64,000 nucleotides of DNA from Pseudomonas marvdashtae (GCF_014268655.2 NZ_JABWQX020000001.1:310001-374000), one strand, 5' to 3'. Positions 16,801 through 27,987 are shown, numbered from the stretch's first letter. Program-made: numbers and translations. Notes: generated by a model from the sequence alone, not told the origin.

Positions 16801-17901
16801 ATGTCCAATAACTTCCTGAACCCGGTCACCACCCAGACCTGGGCCAATGGCCGACATATCGTACGTTGCGTCAAAGTCATCCAGGAAACCTGGGATGTGC
16901 GCACCTTCTGCTTCATGGCCGACCAGCCGATCATGTTCTTTTTCAAGCCCGGGCAATTCGTCACCCTGGAGCTGGAAATCGAAGGCCAGCCGATCATGCG
17001 TTCCTACACGATCTCCAGCTCGCCGTCGGTGCCCTACAGCTTCTCGGTGACCATCAAGCGCGTGCCGGGGGGCAAGGTGTCCAACTGGCTGCACGACACC
17101 TTGCACGAAGGCCAGGAGTTGGCGGTGCACGGGCCGGTGGGGTTGTTCAACGCCATCGACTTCTCCAGCCCCAAGGTGCTCTACCTCAGCGGCGGCGTCG
17201 GGATTACCCCGGTGATGTCCATGGCGCGCTGGTACTACGACACCAACGCCAATGTCGACATGACCTTTATTCACAGCGCCCGCTCGCCCAAGGACATCAT
17301 CTACCACCGCGAGCTGGAGCACATGGCATCGCGGATCGACAACTTCAGCTTGCACCTGATCTGTGAAAAACATGGCCTGGGCGAGCCTTGGGCCGGCTAT
17401 CGCGGTTATCTGAACCACAAGATGCTGGAACTGATGGTGCCCGACTTCCTCGAGCGCGAAGTGTTCTGTTGCGGCCCGACCCCATACATGACCGCGGTCA
17501 AGCGTCTGCTGGAAGCGGCCGGCTACGACATGAAGCGGTACCACGAGGAATCCTTCGGCGCTACGCCACCAGAAGCCCGTGCCGATGCGGTGGAACAAGC
17601 CGAACAGGCAGCGGACGCTCCCGAAGTCGATGCCGCGGACCTGCACCTGGTGGAATTCACCTCGTCGGGCAAGAGCATCCGCGTGGGGCCGGGAGAAACC
17701 GTCCACGCCGCCGCCGCCAAGCTCGGCATGATGATCCCCAAGGCCTGCGGCATGGGCATCTGCGGCACCTGCAAAGTACTGAAGCTGGGCGGGGAAGTGG
17801 AGATGGAGCACAACGGCGGGATCACCGAAGACGACGAGGCCGAGGGTTACATCCTGTCTTGCTGCAGCGTGCCGAAGGGGGATGTGCGGATCGATTTCTG
17901 A
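16801..17901 (+). CDS. gbcB: Glycine betaine demethylase, reductase subunit GbcB
   Basis: A 366-residue NAD(P)H-ferredoxin reductase. The ATG behind GTGGAGATC is chosen over an in-frame ATG 66 bases upstream, giving the usual family length. Order of domains: FAD-binding barrel (about 15-115, R67-S-Y-T), nucleotide-binding domain (GGVGITP at 131-137, FCCGPTPYM near 222-230), a short linker rich in Ala/Glu, and a C-terminal plant-type [2Fe-2S] ferredoxin with C316-x4-C321-x2-C324 and C354. It feeds electrons to GbcA. It is divergent from gbcA. Confidence 0.94.
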   Translation: MSNNFLNPVTTQTWANGRHIVRCVKVIQETWDVRTFCFMADQPIMFFFKPGQFVTLELEIEGQPIMRSYTISSSPSVPYSFSVTIKRVPGGKVSNWLHDTLHEGQELAVHGPVGLFNAIDFSSPKVLYLSGGVGITPVMSMARWYYDTNANVDMTFIHSARSPKDIIYHRELEHMASRIDNFSLHLICEKHGLGEPWAGYRGYLNHKMLELMVPDFLEREVFCCGPTPYMTAVKRLLEAAGYDMKRYHEESFGATPPEARADAVEQAEQAADAPEVDAADLHLVEFTSSGKSIRVGPGETVHAAAAKLGMMIPKACGMGICGTCKVLKLGGEVEMEHNGGITEDDEAEGYILSCCSVPKGDVRIDF

Positions 17902-17930
17902 TCTGCCCATCCTGGTAGCGGTGAGCCCCC

Positions 17931-18052
17931 TGTGGCGAGGGAGCTTGCTCCCGCTCGGCTGCGCAGCAGTCGTCATCTGGCAAATACGCGCTACCTGATA
18001 CAACGCATGGGGGCTGCTGCGCAGCCCAGCGGGAGCAAGCTCCCTCGCCACA
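17931..18052. repeat. REP pair (GTGGCGAGGGAGCTTGCTCCC type), copy 1
   Basis: Two inverted copies of TGTGGCGAGGGAGCTTGCTC flank a loop with inner arms CTGCGCAGCAG and CTGCTGCGCAG. It occupies most of the 201-base gap between the convergent gbcB and threonine aldolase genes. This is a well-known Pseudomonas fluorescens-type REP sequence. Confidence 0.9.
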
Positions 18053-18102
18053 AAAGCTTAAAAGCCCCAGAGCCCAAGAAACCGAAGATATCGGTCGATG
18101 CT

Positions 18103-19143
18103 TCAGGCGCTCATCACTTCCCGAATATCCGCCGCCAATTCCCGCACTCGCGCTTCCTCGGTGTCCCAGGAGCACATGAAGCGTGCGCCGCCCTTGCCGA
18201 TGAAGGTGTAGAAGCGCCAGCCCTTGGCAGTCAGCGCGGCGATAGCCGGTTCCGACAATTGCAGGAATACGCCGTTGGCCTGGACCGGGAACATCAGTTC
18301 CACGCCGGGAATGTCGCTCACCAGTTTCGCCAGCAATTGCGCGCAGTGATTGGCGTGGCGAGCGTGCTTGAGCCACGCATCGTTCTGTAGCAGGCCGACC
18401 CAGGGCGCGGAGAGGAAGCGCATCTTCGAAGCCAGTTGCCCGGCCTGTTTGCAGCGGTAGTCGAAGTCTTCGGCCAGGTCATGGTTGAAGAACAGGATCG
18501 CCTCGCCTACCGCCATGCCGTTTTTCGTGCCGCCGAAGCACAACACGTCCACGCCGGCTTTCCAGGTCAGGTCCGCCGGGGAGCAGCCGAGGAACGCGCA
18601 GGCGTTGGAGAATCGAGCGCCATCCATGTGCAGGTTCAGCCCCAGCTCCTTGCAGGTGACGCTGATCGCGCGAATTTCTTCCGGGGTATAGACGCTGCCG
18701 ACTTCCGTGGCCTGGGTCAGGGTCACGACGCGCGGCTTGGGATAGTGGATGTCCTGGCGCTTGAGGGCGATCTCGCGGATTGATTCCGGGGTCAGCTTGC
18801 CGTTTTCGGTGCGTGCCACCAGTAACTTGGAGCCGTTGGAGAAGAACTCCGGCGCGCCGCATTCGTCGGTTTCGACGTGGGCGGTTTCCGAGCAGATCAC
18901 GCTGTGGTAACTCTGGCACAGCGATGACAGGGCCAGGGAGTTGGCCGCCGTGCCGTTGAACGCAAAGAACACTTCGCAGTCGGTTTCGAACAAGGCACGG
19001 AAATCATCCGCCGCGCGGTGGGTCCATTCGTCATCGCCATAGGCGCGCTGGTGGCCCTGGTTGGCTTCTTCCATGGCCGCCCAGGCTTCGGGGCAAATGC
19101 CGGAATAGTTGTCGCTGGCGAATTGTTGACTCTTGTCGGTCAT
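18103..19143 (-). CDS. ltaE: Low-specificity L-threonine aldolase
   Basis: A 346-residue PLP enzyme of the beta-eliminating lyase fold, with AAGGAG 8 bases before the ATG. It splits L-threonine or allo-threonine to glycine and acetaldehyde. Visible family features: 'FNGTAANSLAL' near 64-74, 'HVETDECGAPEFF', 'HMDGARFSNACAFLG' and 'CFGGTKNGMAVGEA' with the likely PLP lysine. Located among betaine genes that end in glycine, it may balance glycine and threonine. A comparable gene lies in the same neighbourhood in P. aeruginosa (known). It is transcribed away from the TraX-family gene. Confidence 0.9.
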   Translation of the reverse strand: MTDKSQQFASDNYSGICPEAWAAMEEANQGHQRAYGDDEWTHRAADDFRALFETDCEVFFAFNGTAANSLALSSLCQSYHSVICSETAHVETDECGAPEFFSNGSKLLVARTENGKLTPESIREIALKRQDIHYPKPRVVTLTQATEVGSVYTPEEIRAISVTCKELGLNLHMDGARFSNACAFLGCSPADLTWKAGVDVLCFGGTKNGMAVGEAILFFNHDLAEDFDYRCKQAGQLASKMRFLSAPWVGLLQNDAWLKHARHANHCAQLLAKLVSDIPGVELMFPVQANGVFLQLSEPAIAALTAKGWRFYTFIGKGGARFMCSWDTEEARVRELAADIREVMSA

Positions 19144-19336
19144 GGCCTTGCTCCTTGAATAGAGAGTCCTGGGTAAGAGATCCCTGGCGGAATTCCCGGA
19201 TGAGGGGTTCCATGGTTCGGCGTGCTTGAGTGCGCAACGCCGTGATCGATGTGGTGCGCACTTTACCCAAGATTAGCGAGGGAGCACATGGGATGTTTCT
19301 GTCAGAAAATCACAAAATCATCGGGCTACTGAGCAC

Positions 19337-20062
19337 ATGAGCCAACGCGACGTTGCCCTGGACCTGCTCAAGTGGTTGGCACTGTTATCGATGGTCCTCG
19401 ATCATCTGCGATATGTCGGTTTTTCCGTCGATTGGCTCTATGTGCCGGGGCGGCTGGCGTTTCCGTGGTTCTGCCTGGCGATGGCGGCCAATCTGGCGCG
19501 CAGTGGCGCCGGCACCGCTTCGTGGCGTTACTTGGGTTGGCTGTTGTTGTTCAGCGCCGTCAGCGAAGTCCCCTACCGTTTATTCATCCCTAACCCCGTC
19601 ACCTTGAATGTAATGCCAACGCTGGTGCTGGGGCTGTTGGTGGCGCGCTGTTGGCAGGCGCCAACCTTGGAAGCCCGATGCCTGGCCGCGGTGGCGTTGC
19701 TGTTGGCGGCGCTGTTCTCGTCGCGACTGATGTTCGGCCTCTTCGGCGTGTTGCTGCCGTTGGCGATGTTGCTGGTGTTTCGCCGGCCCTGGTATTTCGC
19801 GTTATTGCCGGGGTTGGTGTGCCTGGCCGCCAATCAATGGCGGGTGCTGTATGGCGCGGCGTGGCTGGGGGATGCGGTGGCTATTTGGGGATTAGTGACT
19901 TGCCTGTTTGCGCCATGGTTGGGGCTGGTGATTCTGCGCCAGGCCGGTCGTGTTCATCCTCCGCCGATGCGGCGTTGGGCTTATGCGCTGTACCCCGCGC
20001 ATTTCCTGCTGTTGCTCGCGGTTCGCCAGATCACCACAGGGCCGGTGCTCCATTCCATTTGA
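19337..20062 (+). CDS. TraX-family integral membrane protein
   Basis: A 241-residue very hydrophobic protein with about seven or eight membrane segments. The N-terminal 'LDLLKWLALLSMVLDHLRYV' and 'GRLAFPWFCLAMAANLARSG' are typical of the TraX family, named after the F-plasmid pilin acetyltransferase. Chromosomal members have no established role; acyl transfer at the inner membrane is the family guess. The ribosome binding site is weak. It stands alone between ltaE and glyA; nothing here links it to conjugation. Confidence 0.8.
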   Translation: MSQRDVALDLLKWLALLSMVLDHLRYVGFSVDWLYVPGRLAFPWFCLAMAANLARSGAGTASWRYLGWLLLFSAVSEVPYRLFIPNPVTLNVMPTLVLGLLVARCWQAPTLEARCLAAVALLLAALFSSRLMFGLFGVLLPLAMLLVFRRPWYFALLPGLVCLAANQWRVLYGAAWLGDAVAIWGLVTCLFAPWLGLVILRQAGRVHPPPMRRWAYALYPAHFLLLLAVRQITTGPVLHSI

Positions 20063-20209
20063 GCGCATGTCGTAAACGCACCTTTGCGTGGCGTCCATAG
20101 GCATTTGACCTGCCTGCGCCGGCCATACCATCGCATCCAAAGGGCACGACCGAAACGGTCCGTGCCTCACCGAGACGAAAGGCGCACCGCCGCCGCTGGG
20201 AGAGACGCG

Positions 20210-21463
<1,254 letters not shown>

Positions 21464-21484
21464 GTCGGTTTTGGAGTAATGACT

Positions 21485-22735
21485 ATGCAACGCTATTCGG
21501 GCTTCGGCCTCTTCAAACACTCACTCAGCCATCACGAAAACTGGCAGCGGATGTGGCGCACGCCGACCCCGAAAAAAGTCTACGACGTGGTCATCGTCGG
21601 CGGTGGCGGGCATGGCCTGGCGACCGCCTACTACCTGGCCAAGGAGCACGGCATCACCAATGTGGCCGTGGTCGAGAAGGGCTGGTTGGGCGGCGGTAAC
21701 ACCGCGCGCAACACCACCATCGTGCGCTCCAACTACCTGTGGGATGAATCGGCCCACTTGTACGAACACGCGATGAAACTCTGGGAAGGCCTGTCCCAGG
21801 ACCTGAACTACAACGTGATGTTCTCCCAGCGTGGCGTCTACAACCTGTGCCACACCCTGCAGGACATTCGTGATTCGGAGCGTCGCGTCAGCGCCAACCG
21901 CCTCAATGGCGTGGACGGCGAGCTGCTCAACGCCAAGCAAGTGGCCGACGAGATCCCATACCTGGATTGCTCGAAAAACACCCGCTACCCGGTGATGGGC
22001 GCCACCGTCCAGCGTCGCGGCGGCGTGGCCCGTCACGATGCCGTGGCCTGGGGCTTTGCCCGGGCGGCGGACGCCTTGGGCGTGGACCTGATCCAGCAGA
22101 CCGAAGTGATCGGTTTCCGCAAGGAAAACGGTATTTGCATCGGCGTGGAAACCAACAAGGGCTTCATCGGCGCCAAGCGCGTCGGCGTGGTCACTGCCGG
22201 TAACTCCGGGCACATGGCCAAGCTCGCCGGCTTCCGCCTGCCGATCGAATCCCACCCGCTGCAAGCGCTGGTGTCCGAGCCGATCAAGCCGATCATCGAC
22301 AGCGTGATCATGTCCAACGCCGTGCACGGCTACATCAGTCAGTCCGACAAGGGCGACCTGGTGATCGGTGCCGGTATCGACGGCTACAACGGCTACGGCC
22401 AGCGTGGCTCGTACCCGGTGATCGAACACACGGTCCAGGCCATCGTCGAGATGTTCCCGGTGCTCTCGCGGGTGCGCATGAACCGCCAGTGGGGCGGCAT
22501 CGTCGACACCACGCCGGATGCTTGCCCGATCATCTCCAAGACCCCGGTGCCGAACATGTTCTTCAACTGCGGTTGGGGCACTGGCGGCTTCAAGGCGACA
22601 CCTGGCTCGGGCAACGTGTTTGCCGCGAGTCTGGCCAAGGGTGAAATGCACCCATTGGCTGCACCTTTCTCCATCGACCGTTTCCATAACGGTGCGTTGA
22701 TCGATGAACACGGCGCTGCTGCGGTTGCCCACTAA
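21485..22735 (+). CDS. soxB: Sarcosine oxidase subunit beta
   Basis: A 416-residue FAD subunit of heterotetrameric sarcosine oxidase. Of two in-frame ATGs six bases apart, the second is chosen because GGAG lies 8 bases before it but only 2 before the first. The dinucleotide motif is '[20 protein letters not shown]' at 35-54, followed by '[16 protein letters not shown]'. H184 in '[11 protein letters not shown]' is the likely covalent flavin attachment residue by analogy with other tetrameric enzymes (inference). It oxidises sarcosine to the imine at the FAD. It is in one operon with glyA and soxD. Confidence 0.95.
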   Translation: MQRYSGFGLFKHSLSHHENWQRMWRTPTPKKVYDVVIVGGGGHGLATAYYLAKEHGITNVAVVEKGWLGGGNTARNTTIVRSNYLWDESAHLYEHAMKLWEGLSQDLNYNVMFSQRGVYNLCHTLQDIRDSERRVSANRLNGVDGELLNAKQVADEIPYLDCSKNTRYPVMGATVQRRGGVARHDAVAWGFARAADALGVDLIQQTEVIGFRKENGICIGVETNKGFIGAKRVGVVTAGNSGHMAKLAGFRLPIESHPLQALVSEPIKPIIDSVIMSNAVHGYISQSDKGDLVIGAGIDGYNGYGQRGSYPVIEHTVQAIVEMFPVLSRVRMNRQWGGIVDTTPDACPIISKTPVPNMFFNCGWGTGGFKATPGSGNVFAASLAKGEMHPLAAPFSIDRFHNGALIDEHGAAAVAH

Positions 22736-22749
22736 CAGGAGAAATCCCC

Positions 22750-23079
22750 ATGTTGCATATCTTCTGTCCTCACTGCGGCGAACTGCGCTCCGAAGAGGAA
22801 TTCCATGCATCCGGCCAGGCGCATATTCCGCGTCCGCTGGATCCGAACGCCTGCACCGACGAGGAGTGGGGCGACTACATGTTCTTCCGTGACAACCCAC
22901 GCGGGTTGCACCATGAACTGTGGGATCACGTCGCCGGTTGCCGCCAGTACTTCAACGTGACCCGTGACACCGTGACCTACGAGATTCTCGAAACCTACAA
23001 GATCGGTCAAAAGCCGCAATTCACCGACAAGACTGACAGCCCGAAAGCGGCCGCACAGGCTCTGGGAGAGAAGGTATGA
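22750..23079 (+). CDS. soxD: Sarcosine oxidase subunit delta
   Basis: A 109-residue small zinc subunit, complete by family standards. C6-P-H-C9 at the N-terminus and the later 'HELWDHVAGCRQYF' give the expected Cys/His zinc ligands. It stabilises the alpha-beta-gamma-delta complex and has no catalytic centre of its own. The stop overlaps the soxA start (ATGA), so translation is coupled. Confidence 0.94.
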   Translation: MLHIFCPHCGELRSEEEFHASGQAHIPRPLDPNACTDEEWGDYMFFRDNPRGLHHELWDHVAGCRQYFNVTRDTVTYEILETYKIGQKPQFTDKTDSPKAAAQALGEKV

Positions 23080-26000
23080 GCCAGATCAATCGCCTGTCCA
23101 ACGGCGGACGGATCGACCGCAATAAAGTGCTGACATTCACCTTTAACGGCCAGAGCTACAAAGGCTTCGAGGGCGATTCCCTGGCCGCCGCGTTGCTGGC
23201 CAACGGTGTCGACATCATCGGCCGCAGCTTCAAATATTCGCGTCCGCGCGGCATTTACGCCGCCGGTGCCGAAGAGCCGAACGCAGTGCTGCAGATCGGT
23301 GCCACCGAAGCCACGCAGATTCCTAACGTGCGCGCCACGCAACAAGCCTTGTACCAGGGCTTGGTCGCCACCAGCACCAACGGCTGGCCGAACGTGAACA
23401 ACGACATGATGGGGATTCTCGGCAAGGTCGGCGGCAAGCTGATGCCGCCGGGCTTCTACTACAAAACCTTCATGTACCCGCAATCGTTCTGGATGACCTA
23501 CGAGAAGTACATCCGTAAGGCTGCCGGCCTGGGTCGCTCGCCGACCGAGAACGATCCGGACACCTACGACTACATGAACCGTCATTGCGACGTGCTGATC
23601 GTTGGCGCCGGCCCCGCTGGCCTGGCTGCCGCATTGGCCGCGGCTCGCAGCGGTGCCCGCGTCATCCTGGCGGATGAGCAGGAAGAGTTCGGCGGCAGCC
23701 TGCTCGACTCCCGCGAGAGCCTGGACGGCAAGCCAGCGACCGAATGGGTCGCTGCCGTAGTGGCTGAACTGCGCTCGATGCCCGAAGTGGTGTTGCTGCC
23801 TCGCGCCACGGTGAACGGTTACCACGACCATAACTTCCTGACCATCCACGAGCGCCTCACCGACCACCTCGGCGACCGCGCACCGATCGGCCAGGTCCGC
23901 CAGCGCATCAACCGCGTCCGCGCCAAGCGTGTGGTGCTGGCGACCGGTGCCTGCGAGCGGCCGCTGGTCTACGGCAACAACGACGTGCCGGGCAACATGC
24001 TGGCCGGCGCAGTGTCCACCTACGTGCGTCGCTACGGCGTGGCACCGGGCAAGAAACTGGTGCTGAGCACCAACAACGACCACGCCTATCGCGTGGCCCT
24101 GGACTGGTTCGACGCCGGCCTGCAAGTAGTGGCCGTGGCCGATGCTCGCAGCAACCCACGTGGCGCGCTGGTGGAAGAAGCCCGCGCCAAGGGCATCCGT
24201 ATCCTCACCGGCAGCGCCGTGATCGAGGCCCGTGGCAGCAAGCGCGTCACTGGGGCACGTGTTGCCGCGATCGACGTTCGCGCCCACAAAGTCACCAGTC
24301 CTGGCGAATGGCTGGACTGCGACCTGGTGGCCAGTTCCGGCGGCTACAGCCCGGTGGTGCACCTGGCTTCGCATCTGGGCGGCAAACCGATCTGGCGGGA
24401 AGACATCCTCGGTTTCGTACCGGGCGAAGCACCGCAAAAGCGCGTCTGCGTCGGTGGTGTGAACGGCGTCTACAGCCTCGGCGATAGCTTGGCCGACGGT
24501 TTTGAAGGCGGCGTGCGGGCGGCCAGCGAAGCCGGCTTCAAGGCCGTGGAGGGCGTGTTGCCCAAGGCCCTGAGCCGTCACGAAGAGCCGACCCTGGCGC
24601 TGTTCCAGGTGCCTCATGAAAAAACCACCGCACGGGCGCCGAAGCAATTCGTCGACCTGCAGAACGACGTCACCGCCGCCGCCATCGAACTTGCCACCCG
24701 CGAGGGCTTCGAGTCGGTGGAACACGTCAAGCGCTACACCGCACTGGGCTTCGGCACCGACCAGGGCAAGCTGGGCAACGTCAACGGCCTGGCCATCGCG
24801 GCCCGTTCGTTGAACGTGAGCATCCCGCAGATGGGCACCACCATGTTCCGTCCGAACTACACGCCGGTGACCTTCGGCGCGGTGGCGGGCCGGCATTGCG
24901 GGCATATCTTCGAGCCGGTGCGCTTCACCGCGCTGCAGGCCTGGCATGTGAAGAACGGTGCCGAGTTCGAAGACGTCGGCCAGTGGAAGCGTCCTTGGTA
25001 CTTCCCGAAGAACGGCGAAGACATGCATGCCGCGGTCAAGCGCGAATGCAAGGCCGTGCGTGACAGCGTTGGCCTGCTCGACGCCTCGACCCTGGGCAAG
25101 ATCGACATCCAGGGCCCGGATGCCCGTGAGTTTCTCAACCGCGTCTACACCAACGCCTGGACCAAGCTCGACGTGGGCAAGGCCCGCTACGGCCTGATGT
25201 GCAAGGAAGACGGCATGGTCTTCGACGACGGCGTAACGGCCTGTCTGGCGGACAACCACTTCCTGATGACCACCACCACCGGCGGCGCGGCGCGCGTGCT
25301 GCAATGGCTGGAAATCTACCACCAGACCGAATGGCCGGACCTGAAGGTGTACTTCACCTCGGTCACCGACCACTGGGCGACCATGACCCTGTCGGGTCCC
25401 AACAGCCGCAAGCTTTTGAGCCACGTCACCGACATCGACCTGGACAAGGACGCGTTCCCGTTCATGACCTGGAAGGAAGGCCTAGTGGGCGGCGTACCGG
25501 CCCGGGTGTTCCGGATCTCGTTCACCGGTGAACTGTCGTACGAAATCAACGTGCAGGCCGACTACGCCATGGGCGTGCTCGAACAGATCGTCGAGGCTGG
25601 GAAGCAATACAACCTGACCCCGTATGGCACCGAGACCATGCACGTATTGCGGGCCGAGAAGGGCTTCATCATCGTCGGCCAGGACACTGACAGCTCGATG
25701 ACCCCGGACGACCTGAACATGGGCTGGTGTGTCGGCCGGACCAAACCGTTCTCGTGGATCGGCTGGCGTGGCATGAATCGCGAAGATTGCGTGCGGCAAG
25801 AGCGCAAGCAATTGGTGGGCCTCAAGCCGATCGACCCGAATGTCTGGCTGCCGGAAGGCGCGCAACTGGTGTTCAACACCAAGCAGGCGATCCCGATGAC
25901 CATGGTTGGCCACGTGACCTCCAGCTATGCGCATAACTCCCTGGGTTATTCGTTCGCCATGGGTGTGGTCAAGGGCGGCCTCAAGCGGATGGGCGAGCGG

Positions 26001-26093
26001 GTGTTCGCGCCATTGGCCGATGGCCGGGTGATCGAGGCAGAGATCGTTTCTTCGGTGTTCTTCGATCCGAAGGGCGATCGGCAGAATATTTGA
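23076..26093 (+). CDS. soxA: Sarcosine oxidase subunit alpha
   Basis: A 1005-residue subunit. The N-terminus is a ferredoxin-like domain ('VLTFTFNGQSYKGFEGDSLA'). A dinucleotide-binding domain follows ('CDVLIVGAGPAGLAAALAAA' near 170-190). From about residue 610 there is a glycine-cleavage-T-like folate domain ('RPNYTPVTFGAVAG', 'GVLEQIVEAG'). It carries NAD+ and the folate site that captures the sarcosine methyl as 5,10-methylene-tetrahydrofolate. The start overlaps soxD by four bases. A short repeat hairpin, not a gene gap, separates it from soxG. Confidence 0.95.
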   Translation: MSQINRLSNGGRIDRNKVLTFTFNGQSYKGFEGDSLAAALLANGVDIIGRSFKYSRPRGIYAAGAEEPNAVLQIGATEATQIPNVRATQQALYQGLVATSTNGWPNVNNDMMGILGKVGGKLMPPGFYYKTFMYPQSFWMTYEKYIRKAAGLGRSPTENDPDTYDYMNRHCDVLIVGAGPAGLAAALAAARSGARVILADEQEEFGGSLLDSRESLDGKPATEWVAAVVAELRSMPEVVLLPRATVNGYHDHNFLTIHERLTDHLGDRAPIGQVRQRINRVRAKRVVLATGACERPLVYGNNDVPGNMLAGAVSTYVRRYGVAPGKKLVLSTNNDHAYRVALDWFDAGLQVVAVADARSNPRGALVEEARAKGIRILTGSAVIEARGSKRVTGARVAAIDVRAHKVTSPGEWLDCDLVASSGGYSPVVHLASHLGGKPIWREDILGFVPGEAPQKRVCVGGVNGVYSLGDSLADGFEGGVRAASEAGFKAVEGVLPKALSRHEEPTLALFQVPHEKTTARAPKQFVDLQNDVTAAAIELATREGFESVEHVKRYTALGFGTDQGKLGNVNGLAIAARSLNVSIPQMGTTMFRPNYTPVTFGAVAGRHCGHIFEPVRFTALQAWHVKNGAEFEDVGQWKRPWYFPKNGEDMHAAVKRECKAVRDSVGLLDASTLGKIDIQGPDAREFLNRVYTNAWTKLDVGKARYGLMCKEDGMVFDDGVTACLADNHFLMTTTTGGAARVLQWLEIYHQTEWPDLKVYFTSVTDHWATMTLSGPNSRKLLSHVTDIDLDKDAFPFMTWKEGLVGGVPARVFRISFTGELSYEINVQADYAMGVLEQIVEAGKQYNLTPYGTETMHVLRAEKGFIIVGQDTDSSMTPDDLNMGWCVGRTKPFSWIGWRGMNREDCVRQERKQLVGLKPIDPNVWLPEGAQLVFNTKQAIPMTMVGHVTSSYAHNSLGYSFAMGVVKGGLKRMGERVFAPLADGRVIEAEIVSSVFFDPKGDRQNI

Positions 26094-26097
26094 TACC

Positions 26098-26130
26098 TGA
26101 CCGTTCCCACGCAGAGTGTGGGAACGATCA
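26098..26130. repeat. Single REP hairpin of the GTTCCCACGC type
   Basis: A 33-base palindrome TGACCGTTCCCACGCAGAG / GTGGGAACGATCA. It is equivalent to the fused outer arms of the 110-base elements without the interior. It sits between soxA and soxG, five bases after the soxA stop, and could form a strong hairpin in the operon mRNA. Confidence 0.85.
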
Positions 26131-26152
26131 ATCTACGAGACAGGTGCTCCAT

Positions 26153-26785
26153 ATGACCGCAGCCAACGTGTACCAACAACGCCCAACCACCGGGGCCAAG
26201 GCCGAGTCGTCGCTGCACCATGCCGACCTCGCCAGCCTGGTAGGCAAGGGCCGCAAGAACGCCGGTGTGACCGTGCGCGAGAAAAAACTCCTGGGCCACC
26301 TGACGATTCGTGGCGACGGCCACGACCCGGCGTTTGCTGCCGGCGTGCACAAGGCCCTGGGCCTGGAACTGCCAGGTGCGCTGGCCGTGATTATCAAGGG
26401 CGAAACCAGCCTGCAATGGCTCGGCCCGGATGAATGGTTGCTGGTGGTGCCCACTGGCGAAGAATTCGCCGCCGAGCAGAAACTGCGTGAAGCCCTGGGC
26501 GACCTGCACATCCAGATCGTCAACGTCAGCGGCGGCCAGCAGATCCTCGAACTGTCCGGCCCGAACGTGCGCGACGTGCTGATGAAATCCACCAGCTACG
26601 ATGTACACCCAAGCAACTTCCCGGTGGGCAAGGCCGTGGGCACGGTGTTCGCCAAGTCGCAACTGGTGATTCGCCACACCGCCGAAGACACCTGGGAACT
26701 GGTGATCCGTCGCAGCTTCTCCGATTACTGGTGGCTGTGGTTGCAGGATGCCGCGGCTGAGTATGGGTTGAGCGTGCAGGCCTGA
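26153..26785 (+). CDS. soxG: Sarcosine oxidase subunit gamma
   Basis: A 210-residue gamma subunit starting MTAANVYQQRPTTG; upstream in-frame codons lie in the repeat. Family stretches include 'VREKKLLGHLTIRGDG', 'LQWLGPDEWLLVVPTG', 'LSGPNVRDVLMKSTSYDVHP' and the C-terminal 'RSFSDYWWLWLQDAAAEYGL'. It completes the SoxBDAG complex. It is structurally related to GcvT-like folds and helps hold the alpha and beta subunits. A REP pair follows before purU. Confidence 0.94.
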   Translation: MTAANVYQQRPTTGAKAESSLHHADLASLVGKGRKNAGVTVREKKLLGHLTIRGDGHDPAFAAGVHKALGLELPGALAVIIKGETSLQWLGPDEWLLVVPTGEEFAAEQKLREALGDLHIQIVNVSGGQQILELSGPNVRDVLMKSTSYDVHPSNFPVGKAVGTVFAKSQLVIRHTAEDTWELVIRRSFSDYWWLWLQDAAAEYGLSVQA

Positions 26786-26813
26786 AACACTAAGGGCCAA
26801 AGCCGACCACCTT

Positions 26814-26944
26814 TGTGGCGAGGGGATTTATCCCCGCTGGGCTGCGCAGCAGACCCCAGACTTGCTACTTCAGAGTCTCAGGTTGATTACATCAAGTTTT
26901 TGGGGCTGCTTCGCAGCCCAGCGGGGATAAATCCCCTCGCCACA
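26814..26944. repeat. REP pair (TGTGGCGAGGGGATTTATCCCC type)
   Basis: Inverted copies of TGTGGCGAGGGGATTTATCC enclose inner arms GCTGGGCTGCGCAGC and GCTGCTTCGCAGC. It is a variant of the element at 17931 with ATTTAT in place of GCTTGC. It lies between soxG and purU inside the presumed operon. Confidence 0.9.
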
Positions 26945-26995
26945 GGGTTCTGTGTTTAGCGGGGGATTTGTCCATAACGAACAGGAGTCACCGCA

Positions 26996-27853
26996 ATGAG
27001 CCGCGCCCCAGACACATGGATCTTGACTGCCGACTGCCCCAGCGTGCTCGGCACGGTGGACGCGGTGACCCGCTTTCTGTTCGAGCAGGGCTGCTATGTC
27101 ACCGAGCACCATTCCTTCGACGACCGGCTCTCGGCGCGTTTCTTCATTCGCGTGGAATTTCGCCAGCCCGACGGTTTTGACGAGCAGAGCTTCCGCGCAG
27201 GCCTGGCCGAGCGTGCGCAAGCCTTCGGCATGGTCTTCGAACTGACGCCACCCAACTACCGGCCCAAAGTGGTGATCATGGTCTCCAAGGCCGATCACTG
27301 CCTCAACGATTTGCTCTATCGCCAGCGCATCGGCCAATTGTCCATGGACGTGGTGGCCGTGGTCTCCAACCACCCCGATCTCAAGCCGTTGGCCGACTGG
27401 CACCAGATTCCCTACTACCATTTCCCCCTGGACCCGAACGACAAGCCTTCCCAGGAGCGGCAGGTGTGGCAGGTGATTGAAGACACCGGTGCCGAGCTGG
27501 TGATCCTTGCCCGCTACATGCAAGTGCTGTCGCCGGAGTTGTGCCGCAAGCTCGACGGCAAGGCGATCAATATCCATCACTCGCTGCTGCCGGGCTTCAA
27601 GGGCGCCAAGCCGTATCACCAGGCCTACAACAAAGGCGTGAAACTGGTGGGCGCCACGGCGCACTACATCAACAACGACCTGGACGAAGGCCCGATCATC
27701 GCCCAGGGCGTGGAGGTGGTGGACCACAGCCACTATCCCGAGGACCTGATCGCCAAGGGCCGGGACATCGAAGGGCTGACCTTGGCCCGGGCGGTGGGGT
27801 ATCACATTGAGCGACGAGTGTTCTTGAACGCCAATCGTACCGTGGTGCTTTAG
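26996..27853 (+). CDS. purU: Formyltetrahydrofolate deformylase
   Basis: A 285-residue PurU. An N-terminal ACT-like domain (about 5-85: 'WILTADCPSVLGTVDAVTRF') is followed by the formyltransferase fold with 'INIHHSLLPGFKGAKPYHQA' and 'GATAHYINNDLDEGPIIAQG', giving the catalytic Asn-His-Asp set. It hydrolyses 10-formyl-THF to formate and THF, recycling folate loaded by sarcosine oxidase. A CAGGAG ribosome binding site precedes the ATG. Most pseudomonads carry a second purU elsewhere; this is the betaine-linked one. Confidence 0.94.
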   Translation: MSRAPDTWILTADCPSVLGTVDAVTRFLFEQGCYVTEHHSFDDRLSARFFIRVEFRQPDGFDEQSFRAGLAERAQAFGMVFELTPPNYRPKVVIMVSKADHCLNDLLYRQRIGQLSMDVVAVVSNHPDLKPLADWHQIPYYHFPLDPNDKPSQERQVWQVIEDTGAELVILARYMQVLSPELCRKLDGKAINIHHSLLPGFKGAKPYHQAYNKGVKLVGATAHYINNDLDEGPIIAQGVEVVDHSHYPEDLIAKGRDIEGLTLARAVGYHIERRVFLNANRTVVL

Positions 27854-27855
27854 CC

Positions 27856-27924
27856 ACAAGCTTCAAGCCGCAAGAAAAGGCGGTATGCGTGCTTCTTGCG
27901 GCTTGTAGCTTTCCGCTTGAAGCT
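27856..27924. repeat. REP hairpin of the CAAGCCGCAAG type
   Basis: Perfect 11-base arms CAAGCCGCAAG (27864-27874) and CTTGCGGCTTG (27895-27905) are nested in outer arms AGCTTCAAG and CTTGAAGCT. This is a third repeat family in the window, placed right after the purU stop. Confidence 0.85.
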
Positions 27925-27979
27925 CAGGCATCAAACCCGAGCAATCAACGCGCTGCCTGCCTGGGCAACGCAGTTCCAC

Positions 27980-27987
27980 AAAAACAA
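27980..27987 (+). promoter_or_regulatory. Crc/Hfq-type CA motif before fdhA
   Basis: AAAAACAA fits the AAnAAnAA pattern bound by Hfq-Crc in pseudomonads. It lies directly before the GAGGTGAAA ribosome binding site, where Crc-Hfq binding usually blocks translation when preferred carbon sources are present (known mechanism; its use here is inference). Confidence 0.4.
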